The notes beneath the pieces were generated by a model, which saw only the letters and a program-made list of their open reading frames with translations, ran no database searches and was not told where the DNA came from. Both the position numbers and the translations under genes were made by a program. Below are positions 23,024 through 28,993 of a stretch of DNA of 28,993 nucleotides, one piece after another. Each line of letters begins with the position of its first letter. Position 1 is the first letter of the stretch. Source of the DNA: Candidatus Omnitrophota bacterium (GTDB lineage: Bacteria > Hinthialibacterota > Hinthialibacteria > OLB16); assembly GCA_020632575.1 (NCBI GenBank), contig JACKFH010000044.1, positions 1 to 28,993 on the forward strand, read 5' to 3'.

Positions 23024-25690
23024 TCACCCCTCCCCCCGCGCTTGCCTGACCAGATCGTCCAATATCTGCAGCGCTTCGATCGGGCTCATCTCCTCGGGTT
23101 TGAGGTTCCTCAGTTGGGCGGTGAGGGGTTCGTCGACTAGGGAGAAGAGGGAGAGCTGGATTTCGCCGGAGCCGGGAGTCTTCGGGCGGTCCTTGTGGAA
23201 GTCGCCGGACTCGAGTTGGGCGAGGACTCGGGAGGCGCGGCGGGTGACCTGTTTGGGGACTCCCGCCAGTTCCGCTACATGGATGCCGTAACTGTGGTCG
23301 CTCGCGCCCGGGGCGATCTGATAGAGGAAGGTCACTTTGCCGTTCTCCTCGGCGACCAGGGCGTGATAGTTTTGCACGCGATCGTAACGGTCCGCGAGTT
23401 CGGCCATCTCATGATAGTGAGTCGCGAACAAAGTTTTGACTCCGGCGCGCCCGATCTTGAGGAGGTATTCGGCGATCGACCAGGCCAAGCCGATGCCGTC
23501 ATAGGTGGCGGTGCCGCGTCCGATCTCATCGAGGATGACCAGGCTCCTCGGGGTGGCGTTTTTCAGGATCGAGGCGGTCTCGCTCATCTCCACCATGAAG
23601 GTGGACTGCCCCTCGAAGAGGTTGTCCGAGGCGCCGACCCGGGAGAAGACGCGGTCGACCAAACCGATCCGCCCCGCGCTCGCCGGGATATAGGAACCCA
23701 TCTGCGCCATTAGCACAATGAGCGCGGTCTGACGAAGATAAGTCGATTTCCCGCCCATGTTCGGACCGGTGATCAGGATGACCTGATGGCTGTCGTTATC
23801 GAGCAAGAGATCGTTGGGGACAAAACGGTCGGTGATCGCCGACTGCTCCAGCGTCGGGTGCCTCCCCGCGGTCACCTCGATCGCCTCCCCCTCGTCGACA
23901 GTCGGACGGCAATACCCCTGTTCCGCCGCAGTCTGTGCGAGGGAGTAGAGGGCATCGAGTTGCGCGATGCAACGGGCTAGCGCTTTGAGCCGTTCGCCAT
24001 AAAGTCCAACCTCTCCAACCAGCTGATCGAAGAGTTGACGTTCCAAATCGACAATCCTTTCCTGCGCGGAGAGAACTTTGTTTTCATACTCTTTCAATTC
24101 GGGAGTGATATATCTTTCGGCGGAGACCAGTGTTTGTTTCCGGATATATTCGGCGGGCACTTTCTCCTGGTGCGCCTTGGTGATCTCGATGTAATACCCA
24201 AACACTTTGTTGTAGCTGATTTTCAAAGAGGGGATGCCGGTTCGCTCGCGCTCCTTAATCTGCAGATCGAGAATCCAATCTTTCCCACCTTTGCTGATCC
24301 CCCGGAGTTCATCCAACTCCTCGTGATAACCCGCGTTGAAAATCCCACCGTCACGGCTGGTGGCGGGCGGTTCCTCGATCAGGGCGCGTTCTAATAGCTC
24401 CCGAGTTTCTGAGAGTTCATCCAATGGCTCGAACCACTCGGCGGCGGTCTCGGCATAGGGGGCCAACTCCTCGACCCGCTTCGAAACAGAGGGAATCGCC
24501 TCCAAAGAAATCTCCAGCGCCTTCAGATCGCGCGGACTGGCGGTGCGGTAGGCGACACGGGTGAGCAGACGCTCGATATCCTTCACCAGTTTGAGACTGT
24601 CGGCCATCGCCTCCCGCTGAGTCGGATGATCGAGCATCGCGGCGATGGCGTCCTGACGTTTCCGGATCTCTTCGAGGTTGAGCAACGGGCGGAGGATCCA
24701 CTGCTTGAGTTCCCGCGCCCCCATCGCGGTGTGAGTCTTGTCGAGCACGGAGAGGAGAGTGCCCCGTCGCCCGCCATCCCTCAGGTTGCGTACCAGCTCC
24801 AAGTTTCGCTCGGTGGTCGAATCGAGACCGAGGTACTGCGCGGGCCGATAGAACTCCAGAGTCAGAAGCTTGTTCCCATTCCCTTTATGAGTCTCCCGCA
24901 GATACCGCATCACCGCCCCCGCCGCCGCCTTCGCGAGACCGGCCTCGCGCGGAGAAAAGACCTCCTCGCGATCCTCCTCTTCATCGGGCGAAACCTCGCC
25001 GACCTCCCCCTCGACCTGTTCGATCTCCCTCTCCTTGAAATCGGTTTTGGGGCGATGGGTCAGGATGCACCCGCCACGTCTCAGGATCGGCGCGAGGTAG
25101 GGCTCCTCCCCCTTGAGGTTGGGGGGAACGAGGATCTCGGAGGGATTCAGTTTGGCGAGTTCGGAATAAAGTTCGGCGCTCTCGCGGAAAGCGGCGCCGC
25201 GTTCGGTCTCGAGGGCGGTGGCGCGGAACTCGCCGGTCGAGATGTCGGCCACCGCGAACCCGATCCCCTCCAGGCCGCCATCATGGATCGCCGCGATATA
25301 GTTGTTCTCATGCCCCTCGATCCCCTCGGACTCGATCAGGGTGCCGGGGGTGACGGTGCGGACCACCTCGCGCTGGACCAGTTTCTTTGTCAGCTTGGGG
25401 TCCTCGATCTGCTCGCAGATGGCGACCCGGTAACCCGCGCGGGTCAGTTTGAAGAGGTAGTTGTTGAGCGCGTGATAAGGGATGCCCGCCAGGGGCACCT
25501 TCTTCCCGCCGCCGACCGGCTTGCTGGTGAGAGTCACATCCAGCACCCGAGCCGCGACCTTCGCGTCCTCCTCGAACATCTCGTAAAAATCCCCCAACCG
25601 AAACATCAGAATCGCATCGCCACAAGTCTCCTTGATCGACCGATACTGCCGCATCATCGGGGTCAAATTTTCATCGCCAGTCTTCGCCAT
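23024..25690 (-). CDS. mutS: DNA mismatch repair protein MutS
   Basis: This is an 888-residue MutS that recognises mismatches and short loops and recruits MutL. The N-terminal mismatch-binding motif GDFYEMF has Phe35 and Glu37 (the Phe-x-Glu wedge). Connector, core and clamp domains follow in normal order. The ATPase near residue 625 has GPNMGGKSTYLRQ, later SETASIL, DEIGRGTATYDG and ATHYHEM. The signature reads TAT where TST is usual, a small change. The C-terminal QLSLFSL is a sliding-clamp binding motif, and the end PIEALQILDDLVR fits dimerisation. The length is normal. It is chromosomal housekeeping and bounds the accessory island. A second, truncated copy of its N-terminus lies at the window edge. 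Confidence 0.99.
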   Translation of the reverse strand: MAKTGDENLTPMMRQYRSIKETCGDAILMFRLGDFYEMFEEDAKVAARVLDVTLTSKPVGGGKKVPLAGIPYHALNNYLFKLTRAGYRVAICEQIEDPKLTKKLVQREVVRTVTPGTLIESEGIEGHENNYIAAIHDGGLEGIGFAVADISTGEFRATALETERGAAFRESAELYSELAKLNPSEILVPPNLKGEEPYLAPILRRGGCILTHRPKTDFKEREIEQVEGEVGEVSPDEEEDREEVFSPREAGLAKAAAGAVMRYLRETHKGNGNKLLTLEFYRPAQYLGLDSTTERNLELVRNLRDGGRRGTLLSVLDKTHTAMGARELKQWILRPLLNLEEIRKRQDAIAAMLDHPTQREAMADSLKLVKDIERLLTRVAYRTASPRDLKALEISLEAIPSVSKRVEELAPYAETAAEWFEPLDELSETRELLERALIEEPPATSRDGGIFNAGYHEELDELRGISKGGKDWILDLQIKERERTGIPSLKISYNKVFGYYIEITKAHQEKVPAEYIRKQTLVSAERYITPELKEYENKVLSAQERIVDLERQLFDQLVGEVGLYGERLKALARCIAQLDALYSLAQTAAEQGYCRPTVDEGEAIEVTAGRHPTLEQSAITDRFVPNDLLLDNDSHQVILITGPNMGGKSTYLRQTALIVLMAQMGSYIPASAGRIGLVDRVFSRVGASDNLFEGQSTFMVEMSETASILKNATPRSLVILDEIGRGTATYDGIGLAWSIAEYLLKIGRAGVKTLFATHYHEMAELADRYDRVQNYHALVAEENGKVTFLYQIAPGASDHSYGIHVAELAGVPKQVTRRASRVLAQLESGDFHKDRPKTPGSGEIQLSLFSLVDEPLTAQLRNLKPEEMSPIEALQILDDLVRQARGEG

Positions 25691-25750
25691 GACGGAGAAT
25701 GTGCGCTAGGGACAGGGGGAAGGTCAAGGGTGTGGGCGGGGGACCAACTC

Positions 25751-28747
25751 CTATGGGGCCGAAAACTTCCCCCAGTCCTCCAAGAGGATCAAAAGATCCT
25801 CGGCATCCACTCTGTTGTCGAGATTGATGTCGGATCCTGCATTTGAGAATGTGGGCCCAGGAGTCGGCGGCGCTCCGGGCTCCCAGTGTAACCGCGGGTA
25901 ATCATTCCCCTCATCGATCCACCAAACAGAGTCGAAATCCCATCCCTCGTAGGTGGATTTACTATACATTTCGACGGTGGTTCTTCCCGTGCCGCCATTT
26001 GATTCGGAATGCTCAGAAATCCCCTCATCCCAGTAACTATTTGTCACTGGTCCACTGTTTTCCGGGTATAAGCCAACCAAGCCGCCGGTATGTGGACCCA
26101 GGGAAACCGATCCAACCGAGTAGCAGTTGTAGACCTCACCCGAGGGGTTGGTTCCGACCAATCCCCCCCCACTGCTATTGCATATGACCCGGCCTCGTGC
26201 ATAGCAATTCAACAACGTGCTTTGATTATCTCCGATCAAGCCTCCCACATATCGATAAGCAGTAACATCGGCTATTGAATAACTGCTCTTGATCGCACTG
26301 TATTGGGTCGAGCCCACCAATCCCCCTATGTTTTCAGATCCTGAGACTTCCCCACTTGAATGGCAATTATCGATTAAACCACCGCCGGCCTTCCCCACGA
26401 CCCCGCCCGCGTCTTCTCCAGAAACCACGCAACTTGCTGAGATGTTTCTGACGATGCTGTTCTGAATATTTCCGATAACCCCACCAACGCAAACATCGAT
26501 GGCCGAAATTTTGCCCGACACAAAGCAGTCACTTACTGTGACATTGCCATGTCCAACCAATCCTCCAACACTGGAAAAACCTACAATGTTAACATCGAGG
26601 AGTTCAACATTCTCTAGCGTCGCCCCCTCGACATGGCCGAATAATCCAACTTGATGGGCGGTCGGCCGGTTGATTTGAAGATTGGAAATCTTATGTATCA
26701 TTCCACTAAAACTTCCCGTGAATGGAGTTAGGTCTGTTCCGATGGGTTCGAAACCGGCGCCATCATTCCATTCCAATGTTTCAGAAGCATCTATGTCAGA
26801 GCCAAGATGATAGTCCGCAGTCAAATCGTAGATCATGGCTTGGAGCTCGGTGGCGCTGGTGATCGTGTAGGGTGCCCCAATGACCACTCGTGAATCGGAA
26901 AAATCATTTGCCTTGATTCGATTGGGATATCCGGCAGCGATCTCCACCTCAAATCTGGTTTCCCCCAGATACGATTTCTCTTGAAGTCTCTCTTTATAAT
27001 ACCTGATAGCGGTTTGCCCCCATCCAATCGTTCCAATGGAATAAGTTCGATAGTTTCCATCCGGCCAGTCGCGTGCAAATTGGGTTGGAACCTGGGCGCC
27101 AATCTCCACTGCCGACACATCCTCGGTCGAAAGATTCCGAACAACAATCATAAATGTGACAAAATCATCCCTATCATGCACGACCTCGGGGGATCCAATT
27201 ACGTTTATGATGAGATCACTTTGGCCTGGGTTATTCCGAAGGATCGGGTAGCCTCTAAATTGATGGATTGCCCACACAGTCTCAAAATCCCAACCTAAGA
27301 ACGTTTCCGCCATCTTCATTTCGTTCGTCGTTCTTCCCACTCCACCTTCAGAGGTCGACTGCTGGGAGGCTTCGACATCCCAATAGCAATTAGAATCGAT
27401 GGTCCCACTATTTGACGCAACAAAGCCTCCAGTATCCCGTATTCCGAACACTCTATTTCCAGAAAAAGAGGTGGAGACATGACCATATTTTCCAACGCCA
27501 CCGATCAGTCCCCCAACCTTTGAATTTCCGCTGGTCATTCCCAACGCAAAACAATTTGACACTAATCCTTGTTGAGTGGTGCTATCTCCGTTGTAGGATC
27601 CCATTAATCCACCGACGAAGGATTCTCCGTTGACCCTACCGGTGGCAAAACAGTTTGTGACCCATCCCCTACTCGCTCCGATAAGTCCTCCGATGACTGA
27701 CTCGATCCCACTGACATCTCCCACAGCAAAACAGTCGATTACGCTTGAGCTGGATTGCCAGCCGACTAAACCACCTATCCCGTGAAACCCGGACACATCC
27801 CCTGTTGCATAAGATTTTAGGATACTTCGGTACTCGTTGTGACCAACCAAACCGCCCACGTAGTCCCCCGGACTGGAAACCGACCCTGTAGCGTAGCAGT
27901 CCGATACCTCACTTTGTGAATTCAACCCGATTAAACCACCAATTTTATCCTCCGATCCAGTGACATCTCCTGTCGCGTAACTCGAAGATACTGGGCAATC
28001 ATAGTCATTAAATCCAATCAACCCGCCAACGTGAGAGGAACCGGATACCGATCCCGTTGCCTGGCAGTCGACGATCTTAATATCCAACTCATTTTCTCCC
28101 GCCAAACCACCGATGAAATCTCCGGTGCCGACTACATCTCCACCGCAATAACATTCCGTTACAGTTCCCGCAACCACCTCATAAAATGCCTTGGGCTCGG
28201 GAACAACCTCCTTTTCGACTGGACCCAGCCCAATCCCCACACCGTACAGACCGCCGACAGCTTCATGTCCATTCACCGAACAATTCGAATAGCAATCTGA
28301 CAAGGCGCTGAAGACAAAGTATCCAACTAAGGCGCCAACACGGTATCGACCGACAACACTCCCGCCTTCAAGTCGCACATCCTTGAGTTCGGCTCCATAG
28401 GTGGCCGCGAATAAGCCCACTTCCCAAGTGAGTGGCCGATTGATGTAAAGATTGGAAATTTTGTAACCGTTCCCGTCCAATATTCCGCCGAAAGAATCGT
28501 AAACCGTACCGATAGGTTCAAACCCTTCGCCACCGTTCCAATTTTTGGTTTCGGAGGCGTCGATGTCATTTCCAAGAACGTAACGGGCGTCGAGGTCGAG
28601 ATTAATCTCCTGGAGTTGCGTGACATCGGTGATAATGTAAGGGGCGGTTTCCGTCCCTTCGCCGTCTCCCGAAAATGACCATGAGACGTCAAGGTAGAAT
28701 AGAAGAGAGAAGAGACAGAAAAGGGGATTTAGCAGCCATTTCTTCAT
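25751..28747 (-). CDS. Large secreted GLUG-repeat protein with dockerin-like C-terminus
   Basis: This is a 998-residue exported protein. A signal peptide (MKKWLLNPLFCLFSLLFYLDVSWS) is followed by two similar modules. Each begins like APYIITDVTQLQEINLDLDARYVLGNDIDAS and then carries many GLUG motifs of the form VGGLVGxN with CYxxGxVSG, forming a beta-solenoid. Between them (about 500-620) lies a CARDB/DUF11-like beta-sandwich (VVHDRDDFVTFMIVVRNLSTEDVSAVEIG). The end DINLDNRVDAEDLLILLEDWG is one dockerin-type calcium-binding repeat, seen on many planctomycete-type exported proteins. The frame opens at 28798, but ATG 28747 has GGAGA ahead and sits just after a TATAAT promoter. It is probably an adhesin or surface protein. 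Confidence 0.9.
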   Translation of the reverse strand: MKKWLLNPLFCLFSLLFYLDVSWSFSGDGEGTETAPYIITDVTQLQEINLDLDARYVLGNDIDASETKNWNGGEGFEPIGTVYDSFGGILDGNGYKISNLYINRPLTWEVGLFAATYGAELKDVRLEGGSVVGRYRVGALVGYFVFSALSDCYSNCSVNGHEAVGGLYGVGIGLGPVEKEVVPEPKAFYEVVAGTVTECYCGGDVVGTGDFIGGLAGENELDIKIVDCQATGSVSGSSHVGGLIGFNDYDCPVSSSYATGDVTGSEDKIGGLIGLNSQSEVSDCYATGSVSSPGDYVGGLVGHNEYRSILKSYATGDVSGFHGIGGLVGWQSSSSVIDCFAVGDVSGIESVIGGLIGASRGWVTNCFATGRVNGESFVGGLMGSYNGDSTTQQGLVSNCFALGMTSGNSKVGGLIGGVGKYGHVSTSFSGNRVFGIRDTGGFVASNSGTIDSNCYWDVEASQQSTSEGGVGRTTNEMKMAETFLGWDFETVWAIHQFRGYPILRNNPGQSDLIINVIGSPEVVHDRDDFVTFMIVVRNLSTEDVSAVEIGAQVPTQFARDWPDGNYRTYSIGTIGWGQTAIRYYKERLQEKSYLGETRFEVEIAAGYPNRIKANDFSDSRVVIGAPYTITSATELQAMIYDLTADYHLGSDIDASETLEWNDGAGFEPIGTDLTPFTGSFSGMIHKISNLQINRPTAHQVGLFGHVEGATLENVELLDVNIVGFSSVGGLVGHGNVTVSDCFVSGKISAIDVCVGGVIGNIQNSIVRNISASCVVSGEDAGGVVGKAGGGLIDNCHSSGEVSGSENIGGLVGSTQYSAIKSSYSIADVTAYRYVGGLIGDNQSTLLNCYARGRVICNSSGGGLVGTNPSGEVYNCYSVGSVSLGPHTGGLVGLYPENSGPVTNSYWDEGISEHSESNGGTGRTTVEMYSKSTYEGWDFDSVWWIDEGNDYPRLHWEPGAPPTPGPTFSNAGSDINLDNRVDAEDLLILLEDWGKFSAP

Positions 28748-28766
28748 TGATAAATCTCCGGAGGGG

Positions 28767-28795
28767 ATTATAAAAACGGGAATTTCATGAGTCAA
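28767..28795 (-). promoter_or_regulatory. Near-consensus sigma70 promoter of the GLUG gene
   Basis: The minus strand has TTGACT (28795-28790), a 17-bp spacer and a perfect TATAAT (28772-28767), 19 bases ahead of ATG 28747. The leader is very short and keeps the GGAGA ribosome site. It starts only 34 bases from the mutS fragment breakpoint. Confidence 0.75.
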
Positions 28796-28828
28796 CAAAG
28801 TTTTCTAATGTTAAGAAGGATTCTTGGA

Positions 28829-28993
28829 ATGGCGACCCGGTAACCCGCGCGGGTCAACTTGAAGAGGTAGTTGTTGAGCGCGTGATAAGGGATGCCCGCC
28901 AGGGGCACCTTCTTCCCGCCGCCGACCGGCTTGCTGGTCAGCGTGACATCCAGCACCCGCGCCGCGACTTTCGCGTCCTCCTCGAACATCTCA
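28829..28993 (-). pseudogene. mutS: Second mutS copy, truncated fragment (residues 37-91)
   Basis: This stretch repeats 25419-25583 of mutS, 3410 bases away and in the same orientation. It encodes the residues EMFEEDAKVAARVLD through GYRVAI. There are eight base differences over 165 bp and all are synonymous. At 28829 the match stops and unrelated sequence follows (PRILLNIRKLC and stop), so the C-terminal 797 residues are missing. The N-terminal end lies outside the window. It may be a paralogue, a foreign allele or a contig junction. Confidence 0.85.

Noticed and set aside
24626..25846. A 406-codon plus-strand open frame
   Set aside because: It is antisense to mutS and runs into the GLUG gene; it is a shadow of conserved coding on the other strand.
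26000..28400. Regularly spaced repeated DNA resembling a CRISPR array
   Set aside because: The repeats are degenerate and encode the GLUG motif VGGLVG in one frame; there are no identical repeats or unique spacers and no cas genes.

Overview
The window is bacterial and gene dense, and most genes read on the minus strand. Exported enzymes with N-terminal signal peptides, a formylglycine-type sulfatase, type II pseudopilins with the FTLIELLVVIAI start, GLUG repeats and a one-repeat dockerin-like tail together suggest a polysaccharide-degrading, environmental, planctomycete-like lineage (for example Planctomycetota, Hydrogenedentota or Sumerlaeota). The sequence alone does not fix the phylum.

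Bases 1 to 13600 are a glycan and sulfate-ester catabolic neighbourhood. It holds a truncated ABC ATPase coupled to a glycoside-hydrolase-like protein, a secreted His/Tyr-rich small protein, a sulfatase with a promoter and palindromic operator, an FmdE-domain protein, a TIM-barrel sugar isomerase-like protein paired with a Tat-exported aldo/keto reductase-like protein, a CE7-type esterase directly behind a GH29 alpha-L-fucosidase, a divergent metallophosphoesterase with a CBM9-like tail, and a GH36-like alpha-galactosidase. Together they look able to remove sulfate, acyl, fucosyl and galactosyl groups from a complex polysaccharide outside the cytoplasm.

Bases 13700 to 17100 hold a YcaC-like cysteine hydrolase, a DUF1801 protein, two pseudopilins and a membrane-anchored Spy/CpxP-like protein. 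Four GGGA-loop hairpins and a 39-bp imperfect direct repeat lie among these genes.

Bases 17280 to 22970 are a more AT-rich accessory island and contain the main discovery. One large STAND/NACHT-type NTPase gene with a C-terminal PD-(D/E)XK nuclease (about 1395 codons) has been split by an 1125-bp IS630-family element. The element has 28-bp inverted repeats and a TA target duplication. Removing it with one TA restores the reading frame exactly, so this looks like a candidate anti-phage NACHT-nuclease that was disrupted recently. A broken antitoxin-like gene sits just upstream of it.

Bases 23024 to 28993 hold mutS, then a large secreted GLUG-repeat protein with a near-consensus promoter. At the edge is a second partial mutS copy whose 8 differences from the first over 165 bp are all synonymous, which suggests a paralogue or foreign allele truncated by a rearrangement.
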